Part shown: piece by piece, positions 1 through 8,387 of the stretch
Numbering within the stretch: position 1 is the first letter of the stretch
Layout: every line of letters begins with the position of its first letter
From: Noviherbaspirillum_A sp963522035
GTDB lineage: Bacteria > Pseudomonadota > Gammaproteobacteria > Burkholderiales > Burkholderiaceae_D
Reading direction: 5' to 3'
Length of the DNA: 64,000 nucleotides
Assembly: GCA_963522035.1 (NCBI GenBank)
Contig: CAUQYP010000005.1
Location: 1-64,000, forward strand
Notes under the pieces: generated by a model
Database searches by the model: none
What the model was told of the DNA's origin: nothing
The model's input: only the letters and a program-made list of their open reading frames with translations
Program-made: the position numbers and the translations under genes

Positions 1-195
1 CCGCTTTTGACGTTGGCAACGGTTGCACAGCGCAAGACGCCATTGCAGCGCGTGCCGGACGGGTGAAACGTCGAATCGCTCACTGCCGTGGGGAGTAGCC
101 GGGTGTTCGTCCCGGCAGCCGACCCGCTTTTTTGCTCCGCCAAAAAAGTGGGGCAAAAAAGGCGGCCCCTACGACGGCGCCCCGCTGCGCGGGGT

Positions 196-291
196 GCACG
201 CGCCGCCAGGAACTGAAACGGGAAGCGTCGGAAACTCGCTTCGCTCAGACAGCCGACGCTTCTTTATCCGTTTCAGTCCCTGGCGACGCGT
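196..291. repeat. Long imperfect inverted repeat
   Basis: The arm at 196-231 (containing GGAACTGAAACGGGAAGCGT) is the reverse complement of the arm at 253-291, except for a 5-nt insertion and a few mismatches. A loop of about 21 nt lies between them. The arms are far longer than a rho-independent terminator needs, and no T-run follows on either strand. A small hairpin (GCCCCGCTGCGCGGGGT) lies just upstream at 179-195. This could be one copy of a dispersed palindromic repeat; copy number cannot be judged from one window. Confidence 0.6.
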
Positions 292-319
292 CGCCGTCTA
301 ACGGGGATCCACGTCAAAA

Positions 320-397
320 GCAACTGCAACTGCAACGGCAACTGTCGCTGCGCGGGCAACTGCAACAGCAACAGCAACTGTCGCTACGCGCAACAAG
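320..397. repeat. CAACTG/CAACAG short repeats with a duplicated 16-mer
   Basis: The tract is built from CAACTG, CAACGG and CAACAG hexamers. It includes the 16-mer CAACTGTCGCTGCGCG at 339-354, repeated with one mismatch at 375-390. The spacing is irregular and the spacers do not vary as in a CRISPR. It is most likely a slippage-generated or dispersed intergenic repeat. Confidence 0.6.
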
Positions 398-442
398 CAA
401 TATCGCTTAAGGCCGGCTTGGGCAAGCAAGCAAGAAACTGCT

Positions 443-1087
443 CTAGCGGGCCGCCGCGGATGCCCCCGGCGCCGGCTTGCCGGTGCGCCAGTACACCCGT
501 ACCAGCAGCAGCGCCGCCACGATCAGCCCGAACACGATGGGCTGGGAAAAATCGTTCTTGCCCGCCTTCATCCACCAGTAATGGAGTATTCCCAGCGGCG
601 CGATCAGGTAGATCAGCCGGTGCAGCCACTGCCAGCGCTTGCCGCCCAGCCGCTTGATCATCGCGTTGGTGCTGGTCGCCGCCAGCGGAATGAGCAATAC
701 GAAGGCTGCGAATCCCACCGTGATGAACGGCCGCTTGACCACGTCCCTGAGCATTTCCGCGACATCGAAGAAATGATCGAACCAGAGAAAGGTCGTGAAG
801 TGGAGCGCCGCATAAAAGAAAGTGAACAAACCGATCATGCGCCGCAGCCGGATCAGCCAGTTCCACCCCGTGAGCCGCCGCAACGGCGTGACCGCCAGCG
901 TGATGCACAGGAAATACAGCGTCCAGTCACCGGTATTGCGGGTGATGAATTCCACCGGATTGGCGCCCAGCCAGTCATTGACAGTAAAGACCACCAGGCG
1001 CAGGAACGGCAGCGTCGCAGTGATGAAGAGGACAATCTTCAGGCGCCGCAACTGCGCGGGGTTCAAACTGGCCAGCGTCGTCGCCAT
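443..1087 (-). CDS. msrQ: Haem-binding membrane subunit MsrQ of the MsrPQ system
   Basis: MsrQ (YedZ) is an inner-membrane b-type haem protein that passes electrons from the respiratory chain to MsrP, which repairs oxidised methionines in periplasmic proteins. The 214-residue product has about six hydrophobic helices. Histidines lie in helix contexts such as ALHFTTFLWFDHFF and WQWLHRLIYL, as in the ferric-reductase-like transmembrane fold. The ATG start overlaps the msrP stop in a TGATG junction, so the two are translationally coupled. A longer open frame continues upstream inside msrP but is not the real start. The length is normal for the family. Identification is firm from sequence pattern and neighbour. 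Confidence 0.93.
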   Translation of the reverse strand: MATTLASLNPAQLRRLKIVLFITATLPFLRLVVFTVNDWLGANPVEFITRNTGDWTLYFLCITLAVTPLRRLTGWNWLIRLRRMIGLFTFFYAALHFTTFLWFDHFFDVAEMLRDVVKRPFITVGFAAFVLLIPLAATSTNAMIKRLGGKRWQWLHRLIYLIAPLGILHYWWMKAGKNDFSQPIVFGLIVAALLLVRVYWRTGKPAPGASAAAR

Positions 1088-2061
1088 CAGAACAGTTTGC
1101 GAAGATCCATGCCGGTGTACAGGCTGGCGACTTCGCTGTAGCCGTTGAACATCAGGGTCTTGCGCTTTTTCGCGAACAGGCCGTCTTCGCCGATGCGGCG
1201 CTCGCTGGCCTGCGACCAGCGCGGATGGTCGACTTCGGGATTGACGTTGGAATAGAAACCATATTCCGATGCCGCCGACAGGTTCCACGCGGTCTTCGGC
1301 TGCTCTTTTGTAAAGCGCACCTTGACGATGGACTTGGCGGACTTGAAACCATACTTCCATGGCACCACGATGCGCACCGGCGCGCCGTTCTGGTTGGGCA
1401 GCGCCTCGCCATACATCCCTACCGTCAGCAGCGTCAGCGGGTGCATGGCCTCGTCCATGCGCAGTCCTTCCACGTAGGGCCATTTCAGCACCGGGCTGCC
1501 GAGGCCGGGCATCTGGGCCTTGTCGGCAAGCGTGACGAATTCGACATATTTGGCGTCGCCGGTCGGCTCGGCTTTCTTGATCAGTTCGGCCAGCGAGTAA
1601 CCCACCCATGGCACCACCATCGACCAGCCTTCGACACAGCGCAGCCGGTAGACCCGCTCTTCCAGCGGCGCCAGCTTCATCAGGCTGTCTAGGTCCAGCG
1701 TCATCGGCTTCTTGACCTCGCCCTCGATGGCAATCGTCCACGGCCGCGTCTTCAGCGAGCCGGCATAACGGGCCGGGTCGGACTTGTCGGTGCCGAACTC
1801 ATAGAAATTGTTGTAGGTGCTGGCGTCCTTGAAGGAAGTCTGCTTGTCCATCACCACATAGCCGGGATTGGGCTTGGCAGCAAGCTTCTGGCCGCTCTGC
1901 GCAAATGCCTCGCGGTTGGCCATCTCCAGCAGCGCCCCGCCGGCAATGGAGCCGACCGCCAGTTGGCGGATAAAGGAACGTCGGGATTCGAACACCGCGC
2001 GCGGCGTGATTTCCGACGAATATGGCAAATCGATGCCGTTGGGGCTGCGCTTGATCAGCAT
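1087..2061 (-). CDS. msrP: Periplasmic methionine sulfoxide reductase MsrP (molybdopterin)
   Basis: MsrP reduces both stereoisomers of methionine sulfoxide in periplasmic proteins with a mono-oxo molybdopterin cofactor, receiving electrons from MsrQ. The 324-residue product starts MLIKRSPNG. It carries a twin-arginine signal (SRRSFIRQL, Arg27-Arg28, then a hydrophobic run), so it is exported folded. Cys142 in the motif YRLRCVEGW is the expected molybdenum ligand. I chose the ATG at 2061 because an upstream in-frame extension is low-complexity and would put the Tat signal too far in. It precedes msrQ with a one-base overlap, and ccsB and resB lie upstream on the same strand. Confidence 0.94.
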   Translation of the reverse strand: MLIKRSPNGIDLPYSSEITPRAVFESRRSFIRQLAVGSIAGGALLEMANREAFAQSGQKLAAKPNPGYVVMDKQTSFKDASTYNNFYEFGTDKSDPARYAGSLKTRPWTIAIEGEVKKPMTLDLDSLMKLAPLEERVYRLRCVEGWSMVVPWVGYSLAELIKKAEPTGDAKYVEFVTLADKAQMPGLGSPVLKWPYVEGLRMDEAMHPLTLLTVGMYGEALPNQNGAPVRIVVPWKYGFKSAKSIVKVRFTKEQPKTAWNLSAASEYGFYSNVNPEVDHPRWSQASERRIGEDGLFAKKRKTLMFNGYSEVASLYTGMDLRKLF

Positions 2062-2152
2062 GGCTGTTGCTCCGGAGTCTGTCTTTTTGACTGGAGCACA
2101 GTACACCAAAACCGGCGCGGTTGCTGTGCGCCGGCCTTGCGGGAATCGCGCT

Positions 2153-3310
2153 CTACAGCTCGCCGTAGGAATGCAGGCCGGAAAGGAACATGTTGACGCC
2201 AAGGAAGGCGAAGGTCGTCACCAGCAGGCCCACCACCGACCACCAGGCCGCGATCTGGCCCCGCAGTCCTTTCATCAGCCGCATGTGCAGCCATGCTGCA
2301 TAGTTGAGCCAGACGATGAGCGCCCAGGTTTCCTTGGGGTCCCAGGACCAATAGCCGCCCCAGGCTTCAGCTGCCCACAGGCCGCCGAGGATGGTGGCGA
2401 TGGTAAAGAAGGCAAAGCCGACGGCGATCGACTTGTACATCACGTCATCGAGCAGCTCGAGCGACGGCAAGCGGTCGGCCAGGATGTTATTGGACTTGCA
2501 CAGGTAGGCGACGCCCACCATGGCAGCCAGCGCAAAGGTGCCGTAGCCGATGAAATTGGCAGGCACGTGGATCTTCATCCACCAGCTCTGCAGCGCCGGG
2601 ACCAGCGGCTGTATCTCGGCTGCGTTGCGGGACACCGTGTACCAGAGCAGGAAACCGACAGCGGCAGAAATCACCAGCATCACGAAGGCGCCCAGCTGGC
2701 GGGTCGCATAGCGCTGCTCGTAGTAAAGGTAGAACAGCGCGGTGATCATGCAGAACAGGATGAAGACTTCATACAGGTTCGACACCGGGATATGGCCGAC
2801 GTCCGCCCCGAGCAGGTAGGACTCGTACCAGCGCACCAGCATGCCGGTGAACCCCAGCACTACCGCGGCCCAGCACAGCTTGCTGCCGATGGCAGTGCCA
2901 GCATCCGAGCGGGCAAGCAGTCCGCCCCAGTAGAACAGGGTGGACAGGAAAAACAGCGTGCTCATCCACAGGATGGCCGACTGGCTGGACAGCATGTATT
3001 TCAGGAAAAACCTGGTGTTCGCCATCTCCAGCGAACCGCCGTACAGCGAGATCGCCCACAGCGACAGCACCGCGAGCAGCGCCATCAGCCAGCGCACCGA
3101 CTTCCACTGCCAACCCAGCCACGCGAAGGTCGGCGCCGTCAGGACCAGGATGGCCTGCTCGTAGAAGTCCATGTGGTGGCTGTAACGGTTCAGCGCGAAC
3201 AGCATGCCGGCAAACAGCGCCAGCGCATAGAGCCAGTCGATGGCGCCCAGGCGCCGGAAAAATCCGACCGGGCGAGTGTAGGCAACGTTGCCTTGTTGGG
3301 TGAGTTCCAT
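2153..3310 (-). CDS. ccsB: System II cytochrome c biogenesis protein CcsB (CcsA/ResC type)
   Basis: This is the haem-handling membrane half of the system II cytochrome c synthetase, which works with ResB to attach haem to CXXCH motifs outside the cytoplasm. The 385-residue product has many transmembrane helices and the tryptophan-rich WWD-type segment WGGYWSWDPKETWALIVWL near residue 300, the haem-binding signature. I chose the start MELTQQGN because GGAG lies just upstream on the minus strand. It lies downstream of resB and the cytochrome c4 gene, a logical operon. Naming varies: this is the CcsA/ResC homologue that many annotation systems call CcsB. Confidence 0.93.
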   Translation of the reverse strand: MELTQQGNVAYTRPVGFFRRLGAIDWLYALALFAGMLFALNRYSHHMDFYEQAILVLTAPTFAWLGWQWKSVRWLMALLAVLSLWAISLYGGSLEMANTRFFLKYMLSSQSAILWMSTLFFLSTLFYWGGLLARSDAGTAIGSKLCWAAVVLGFTGMLVRWYESYLLGADVGHIPVSNLYEVFILFCMITALFYLYYEQRYATRQLGAFVMLVISAAVGFLLWYTVSRNAAEIQPLVPALQSWWMKIHVPANFIGYGTFALAAMVGVAYLCKSNNILADRLPSLELLDDVMYKSIAVGFAFFTIATILGGLWAAEAWGGYWSWDPKETWALIVWLNYAAWLHMRLMKGLRGQIAAWWSVVGLLVTTFAFLGVNMFLSGLHSYGEL

Positions 3311-3431
3311 GCGGTTTCTCCGGTTGTGCCGCGTCGCGTGCGGCACCTTGGTGCAATGTGTCGGGGCAGGCGGCAAGTATAGTGGATAGTGCCGGCCTGC
3401 CGCTCGCTGCTGGGTCGTGGTGCAGCCCTGC

Positions 3432-5525
3432 CTAGGACGCCTGTCCGTGCAGCAGGCCCGTCTTCAGCGTCTCGAATTCCTTGTCGAAGTCCAGGCTGCG
3501 GCGCTGGGTGCTCATCGCCATCAGTGCGTGCGCCCTGCCATCGTCGCCGTTGCGGACCCACACCCAGACCCGGCGCTCACGGATATACAGCATCGCAAAC
3601 ACGCCCAGCACCAGCAGCAGGCAGCCGAAGTAGACCACGTTCTTGCCCGGCGAGCGCGTTACCTGCAGCACCGACGCCTTGATTTCATCGAAGCCGTCGA
3701 GATTCATGTAGACCGGCGCGCCGTAGAAGAAGGAATCGGCATAGGCGTTCGTCGCCAGTTGCAGGAAGCGCGCGTGCTTTTCGTCGCCTTCGACTGGTTT
3801 CAGGCCGTCTTTCTCGCGCGCCACCTGCCACAGCTCCCACATGCCGCCGTTCAATATCTTCATGAAGATGTCGGCCGCCTTTTCCTGCTCGGCCGCCGGT
3901 ACCCGCTCCAGGAAACGGGCCACGGCGACAAAGCCGGACTCGCTCGCATTGCCGGCGAAGATGTCCATGCCCTTTTGCGCCGATTCCCGCAACTGCGCAC
4001 GGACGGTGTCGCTGCTGCCCGGCATTGCACGCGCCGCGTAGCGCTCGGCAGCCTCAGCCCGCAGCGCCGGGTTCTGGATGGCGGCGCGCAGCCGCATCCA
4101 CTCGGCGACCGAGTCGTTCTCGTCGGCGGGAATGCGCAGGAAGCGGAATGGCTCGTTCGGGTTCTCGCGCACGCCCGACAGGAATACATAGGCGCCATCG
4201 GCCAGCACGGGCTGCATGTAGTTATGGAACTCCCGCGCCTGCCCGGTCTTGTCGCGCAGCTTGTATTGCACGCTGGGACCGACGTTCTTCAGGTCCTTGG
4301 TATTGGTGCCCTTGCCGGCCGAGCCGAGCTGCTGCTGCAGGCTGTCCGCCAGCGACTTGTTCTTGGTGACCGCACGAACGTCCTGTCCGCCCTGGGCCAT
4401 GTTTTCCACGTTGAACGGCCGGAAGCCCGACCACTCAATCGTATATTCACCCGACCTGGCGCCGGCAAGCGGCGTCGAGCCGCCCACTTCGCCAGCGACC
4501 GCAAAGCTGGCGGCGGCCGGCCCCGTCATTGGGTATCCCACCATTTTGAGCTTGGTGCCGCCATCCTCGAAACTGGACTGGTAGAGCGCCATGCCCTTGT
4601 AGATCAGCGGCTGGTTGACCTTGATCGTCGCCGGAAATGTCGCGCCGGTTTCATGGTCGGTGACCTGCACTTCGCTGGCGAACAGCTTGGGCATGCCGGT
4701 GGAATAGAAATCGATGATGAAGCGGTTCAACTTGACGGTGAACGGCAGGTCCTGGATCAGCACGCCGTTCTGCCGCGCGATGATGGCCGTATTGCTGCTT
4801 GCGCCCTCCGGAATGAGCATGTTGCCGCGAAACGTCGGGTTGCCGAGGCCCAGCCGGTGCTGCGCCGGAATCTGGGCAATCACGCCATTACCCGCAAACG
4901 GCGTCTTTCCATACATCCATTCCTGGAAGCGGATGCTGAGATCGGAGTCGAACAGTCCGCCGATGCAGATGATGACGATCGCGCTGTGGGCAAAAATATA
5001 GCCCCACTTGTTGGCGGCACCCTTCTTGGCGGTGATCAGCGTCGCCTGGTCCTTCTGCACGATCCTGACACGATAGCCATGCGCGCTGATCCGCTCCGCC
5101 GTTTGCCCAACCAGCTGCGCCTGGTCCTGCGTGCCGCGCCATTCGGCCTTGTGATGGAAATTGCGCAGCGACTGTTCGCGTACGTTCTCGCGCCAGCTGC
5201 GCATGTCGGCCAGCATGCGCGGCGCATTGCGCACGATGCACAGCGACGTCGAGACGACCAGGAACGCCAGGATCAGCAGGAACCACCAGGCCGAGTAGAC
5301 CGAGTACAGCCCGAGCTTGCCGAAGACGTCGAACCAGAACGGGCCGAACTGGTTGACGTAGTTGGGCATCGGCTCGTTCTGCTTCAGCACGGTGCCGATC
5401 ACCGAGGCAATCGCCAGGACGGACAGCAGGCTGATCGAGAAACGCATCGACGACAGCAGTTCGACCGCACCGGCCAGCCCCCGTCGTTCGGTCTTGAGTT
5501 GTATGCCTGCGGTACTCGTGCTCAT
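3432..5525 (-). CDS. resB: System II cytochrome c biogenesis protein ResB
   Basis: ResB (Ccs1) partners CcsA/ResC in haem transport and ligation during c-type cytochrome maturation. The 697-residue product has hydrophobic helices near the N-terminus (RFSISLLSVLAIASVIGTVL, then WWFLLILAFLVVSTSLCIV), another near residue 170, a large periplasmic domain, and a final helix near 630 (VVYFGCLLLVLGVFAMLYI). This is the standard architecture, and the length is usual for betaproteobacteria. It lies 106 bases after the cytochrome c4 gene and 121 bases before ccsB on the same strand. Confidence 0.93.
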   Translation of the reverse strand: MSTSTAGIQLKTERRGLAGAVELLSSMRFSISLLSVLAIASVIGTVLKQNEPMPNYVNQFGPFWFDVFGKLGLYSVYSAWWFLLILAFLVVSTSLCIVRNAPRMLADMRSWRENVREQSLRNFHHKAEWRGTQDQAQLVGQTAERISAHGYRVRIVQKDQATLITAKKGAANKWGYIFAHSAIVIICIGGLFDSDLSIRFQEWMYGKTPFAGNGVIAQIPAQHRLGLGNPTFRGNMLIPEGASSNTAIIARQNGVLIQDLPFTVKLNRFIIDFYSTGMPKLFASEVQVTDHETGATFPATIKVNQPLIYKGMALYQSSFEDGGTKLKMVGYPMTGPAAASFAVAGEVGGSTPLAGARSGEYTIEWSGFRPFNVENMAQGGQDVRAVTKNKSLADSLQQQLGSAGKGTNTKDLKNVGPSVQYKLRDKTGQAREFHNYMQPVLADGAYVFLSGVRENPNEPFRFLRIPADENDSVAEWMRLRAAIQNPALRAEAAERYAARAMPGSSDTVRAQLRESAQKGMDIFAGNASESGFVAVARFLERVPAAEQEKAADIFMKILNGGMWELWQVAREKDGLKPVEGDEKHARFLQLATNAYADSFFYGAPVYMNLDGFDEIKASVLQVTRSPGKNVVYFGCLLLVLGVFAMLYIRERRVWVWVRNGDDGRAHALMAMSTQRRSLDFDKEFETLKTGLLHGQAS

Positions 5526-5631
5526 GTCTGTCGATTCACTTCCGTTTGCGCTACTGGCAAGATCTCTTTATCAAAAGCAAAAGGGGCAGCCTTGGCCACC
5601 CCTCCATGCACAGATTTTTATTGTTCTTGTT

Positions 5632-6291
5632 TTACTTCAGGCCGGCGATATAGTCCGACACGGCTGCGATCTCGGCATCGGAAAGGCGGCTGGAGATGGT
5701 GGTCATCTGTGCGCTGTTTTTGCGGGTGCCTGCGCGGAATGCGGTCAGCTGCGCGGCGGTGTATTCCTGGTGCTGGCCAGCGAGCCGGGCAAACTGCGCC
5801 GGTATGCCGGTGCCGTTGGCGCCATGGCAGCTTGCGCATGCCGGCACGTTCTTCTCGGCGATACCGCCGCGGTAGATCTTCTTGCCGAGGTCGATGCTGG
5901 CCTTGTTCTTGGCCGCGCCGGGCTTGGCTTCCTGCTTGTCCAGCCAGGCAGCGATGTTATGCATGTCCTGCTCGGTCAGCGCCTTCGAAATTGGCGACAT
6001 GATGGGATTGGCACGTTCCGGTGTCCGGAAATCCATCAGCTGCTTGTATGTGTACGGCTCGTGCTGGTCCGACAGCTTCGGGTTCTGAACGATGGAGGAG
6101 TTGCCGGCGGCGCCGTGGCAGGCTACGCATGCCGGGATATTGCGGGACGCATCGCCGTTGCTATAAATGGTTTCACCCTTTGCAGGATCAGCCTTGACAA
6201 CCTTGCCTTCTTCGGCTGCTCCAGCCATGGAAGACACCGCGATTAATGCAACGAACAAGGATTTTGCAAATGGTAGAAACGCACGATTCAT
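5632..6291 (-). CDS. Dihaem cytochrome c4
   Basis: This is a periplasmic electron carrier between the bc1 complex and terminal oxidases. The 219-residue product has a signal peptide (cleavage expected near AGAAEE, residue 24-26) and two class I cytochrome halves. The CXXCH motifs are at Cys55-His59 (CVACH) and Cys152-His156 (CASCH), with candidate methionine ligands at Met98 and Met196. The tandem halves of about 95 residues are typical of cytochrome c4. The downstream resB and ccsB encode the machinery that attaches its haem, so the cluster couples substrate and maturation genes. It is divergent from engB across a 153-base spacer. Confidence 0.92.
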   Translation of the reverse strand: MNRAFLPFAKSLFVALIAVSSMAGAAEEGKVVKADPAKGETIYSNGDASRNIPACVACHGAAGNSSIVQNPKLSDQHEPYTYKQLMDFRTPERANPIMSPISKALTEQDMHNIAAWLDKQEAKPGAAKNKASIDLGKKIYRGGIAEKNVPACASCHGANGTGIPAQFARLAGQHQEYTAAQLTAFRAGTRKNSAQMTTISSRLSDAEIAAVSDYIAGLK

Positions 6292-6444
6292 TCAGACACC
6301 CTGAGGCTTGATTTTGGATTTTTAGCGGCAGAAAACAGGGATTATGGAGACTTCAATCGCCTGTTGAAGCGGCAGCATTTAACCCCTTATTGTACAATAG
6401 CTTTCCGGCTTTTCGCCTCCCCAGCAGCATTTTCTGTACAAACC

Positions 6445-7170
6445 ATGTCCCAACTCTGGCAGGCACGCTTCTTCACCACCGTTAATCACCTGCGCGATTT
6501 GCCCGGTACGCACGTGCCCGAAATCGCGTTCGCCGGCCGCTCCAATGCAGGCAAATCGACGGCCATCAACGTATTGTGCAACCAGAAAAAACTGGCCTTT
6601 GCGTCCAAGACACCGGGCCGCACACAGCATATCAATTACTTTTCCATCGGCGGCGCGCACGTCGGCCAGCATCGCAAGGACGAGACCCGGGTCGATGAAA
6701 TTCGCGGCCTGCTGGTCGACTTGCCCGGTTATGGCTACGCGGAAGTCTCGGGCAATGCCAAGCTGCACTGGCAGGCCTTGCTGGGCGACTATGTGCAGCG
6801 GCGCTCGCAACTGGCTGCGCTGGTGCTGATCGTCGATTCGCGCCGGCCCTTTACCGACCTCGACATCCAGATGCTCGAATGGTTTGCTCCCACCGGCAAG
6901 CCGATACACTGCATTCTGACCAAGGTCGACAAGCTCAATCGTAACGATGCGACCAACGCCCTGCGCCAGGCACAGACGCTGCTGGCAAGCTATGTGATGG
7001 AAGATGGCAGTCCCTGCCCGTTCACCGCGCAACTTTTTTCAGCGCTCAAGCGCACTGGCCTGGACGAGGCAACCGAGCGTATCGAAACCCTGCTGGGATT
7101 GAATCTGCCCACGCCGGAACAGGAAACGCAGGAAACGCAGCAAGCCGCGGAAGACGCGGCGCCGGAATAA
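6445..7170 (+). CDS. engB: Ribosome biogenesis GTPase EngB (YihA/YsxC)
   Basis: This is an essential circularly standard TRAFAC GTPase needed for assembly of the large ribosomal subunit. The 241-residue product has G1 GRSNAGKST (residues 31-39), G2 TPGRTQ (57-62), G3 DLPGYGYAEVS and G4 TKVDKL. The start MSQLWQARFF matches the family's usual beginning. A longer frame upstream begins in the spacer and lacks conservation features. About ten extra polar residues (near HVGQHRKDETRVDE) sit between G2 and G3, and the C-terminus is glutamine/glutamate-rich. engB is commonly divergent from a cytochrome c4 gene in this group. Confidence 0.94.
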   Translation: MSQLWQARFFTTVNHLRDLPGTHVPEIAFAGRSNAGKSTAINVLCNQKKLAFASKTPGRTQHINYFSIGGAHVGQHRKDETRVDEIRGLLVDLPGYGYAEVSGNAKLHWQALLGDYVQRRSQLAALVLIVDSRRPFTDLDIQMLEWFAPTGKPIHCILTKVDKLNRNDATNALRQAQTLLASYVMEDGSPCPFTAQLFSALKRTGLDEATERIETLLGLNLPTPEQETQETQQAAEDAAPE

Positions 7171-7175
7171 AAAAA

Positions 7176-7203
7176 CCCTGGAGAAAGGGGAGTATCTCCA
7201 GGG
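7176..7203 (+). other. Hairpin downstream of engB
   Basis: Perfect 9-bp arms CCCTGGAGA (7176-7184) and TCTCCAGGG (7195-7203) enclose a 10-nt loop, six bases after the engB stop. There is no T-run on the plus strand. A run of A lies on the 5' side, so by the intrinsic rule it would terminate minus-strand, not plus-strand, transcription. On the engB strand it may be an mRNA 3'-end stabiliser. A second weaker stem (CCCGCT/AGCGGG, 7235-7257) follows before hemB. Confidence 0.45.
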
Positions 7204-7351
7204 TAGTAACGCCTTATCGTCAAGAACGAAAGGCCCCGCTCAGGGAGGAGAAGCGGGAGGTACTTGACGCACCTGTCGGTATGAGATGCAACCCTGCGAA
7301 AAGTTTCAAATTTCTTTTATCCTTCACCCGAGATTTTTTCCGAGAACAGCC

Positions 7352-8368
7352 ATGGCCCAACAATCTCCCGCACCGCAGTTCCCCGCCATCCGGATGCGCC
7401 GCATGCGCCGCGACGCGTTTTCCCGCGCGATGATGCGCGAGAACGTGATCACACCGGCCGACCTGATCTATCCGGTTTTCCTTCTCGACGGAAAGAACCA
7501 GTGCGAGAAAGTGTCGTCGATGCCCGGCGTCGAGCGGATGTCGATCGACCATTTGCTGGGCGTGGCGGAAGAATGCGTTGCGCTCGGCATCCCGGTCATG
7601 GCGCTGTTTCCGGTCATTAACCCGGCGCTCAAGACCCCGGACGGCATCGAGGCGACCAACCCGAAAGGCCTGATCCCCCGTGCCGTGCGCGAACTCAAGC
7701 AGCGCTTTCCCGAACTGGGCTTGCTGACCGACGTGGCGCTGGACCCGTACACCAGCCACGGCCAGGACGGCGTGCTCAACAGCGATGGCTATGTGCTCAA
7801 CGACGAGACCACCAGCCTGCTGGTGCGGCAGGCGCTGGCCCAGGCCGAGGCAGGCGTCGACATCGTGGCGCCGTCGGACATGATGGACGGGCGTATCGGC
7901 GCCATCCGCAGCGCGCTGGAGTCCCACCACTACATCCATACCCGCATCATGGCGTATTCGGCCAAGTATGCCTCTGCGTTCTATGGGCCGTTCCGCGACG
8001 CGGTCGGTTCGTCGGCGACGCTGGGCAAGGCCAACAAGGCAACCTACCAGATGGACCCGGCCAACAGCGACGAAGCCCTGCGCGAAGTGGCGCTGGACCT
8101 GGCCGAGGGCGCCGACATGGTAATGGTCAAGCCCGGCATGCCCTACCTCGACATCGTGCGACGGGTGAAAGACGCGTTCCGGGTGCCGACCTTCGCTTAC
8201 CAGGTCAGCGGCGAGTACGCGATGATACAGGCGGCTGCACAGAACGGCTGGCTGGACCATGACAAGGCCATGATGGAATCCATGATGGCCTTCAAGCGTG
8301 CCGGCGCCGACGGCGTGCTGACCTATTTCGCGCTCGACATCGCGCGCCGCCTGAAACATAACACCTGA
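7352..8368 (+). CDS. hemB: Delta-aminolevulinic acid dehydratase (porphobilinogen synthase)
   Basis: HemB condenses two 5-aminolevulinate molecules to porphobilinogen in haem synthesis. The 338-residue product has both Schiff-base lysines: Lys205 in AYSAKYASAFYGPF and Lys260 in MVMVKPGMPYLDI. The active-site metal segment reads DVALDPYTSHGQDG, so the three zinc-binding cysteines of the zinc-type enzymes are replaced by Ala, Asp and Asp. This marks the magnesium-dependent class known from Pseudomonas. The start MAQQSPAPQF was chosen over an upstream in-frame extension. It is followed 19 bases later by corA, whose product may supply Mg2+; that link is inference. Confidence 0.95.
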   Translation: MAQQSPAPQFPAIRMRRMRRDAFSRAMMRENVITPADLIYPVFLLDGKNQCEKVSSMPGVERMSIDHLLGVAEECVALGIPVMALFPVINPALKTPDGIEATNPKGLIPRAVRELKQRFPELGLLTDVALDPYTSHGQDGVLNSDGYVLNDETTSLLVRQALAQAEAGVDIVAPSDMMDGRIGAIRSALESHHYIHTRIMAYSAKYASAFYGPFRDAVGSSATLGKANKATYQMDPANSDEALREVALDLAEGADMVMVKPGMPYLDIVRRVKDAFRVPTFAYQVSGEYAMIQAAAQNGWLDHDKAMMESMMAFKRAGADGVLTYFALDIARRLKHNT

Positions 8369-8387
8369 TCGTCGGCCGCTTGCCTGC

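Larger units (their letters stand above)
1..442. other. Gene-free left edge
   Basis: I see no credible coding sequence here. The short open frames have arginine- and proline-rich translations with no recognisable domain, and they run through the repeats. The stretch lies downstream of msrQ (minus strand). It contains T- and A-rich patches flanking a block near 130-180, a long imperfect inverted repeat (196-291) and CAACTG-type repeats (320-397). The composition looks like a dispersed intergenic element rather than a gene remnant. Confidence 0.6.

Noticed and set aside
320..397. Possible CRISPR array in the CAACTG tract
   Set aside because: Repeat units are hexamers with irregular spacing and no unique spacers, and there are no cas genes nearby.
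23..410. Two overlapping small open frames at the left edge
   Set aside because: Low-complexity translation running through the palindrome and CAACTG repeats; no ribosome-binding site or homologous motif.
3417..6002. Long plus-strand open frame opposite resB and cytochrome c4
   Set aside because: Antisense to clearly identified genes with membrane helices and CXXCH motifs; its own translation has no recognisable fold.
7176..7203. Intrinsic terminator for engB
   Set aside because: Good stem but no T-run on the plus strand; kept only as a hairpin.
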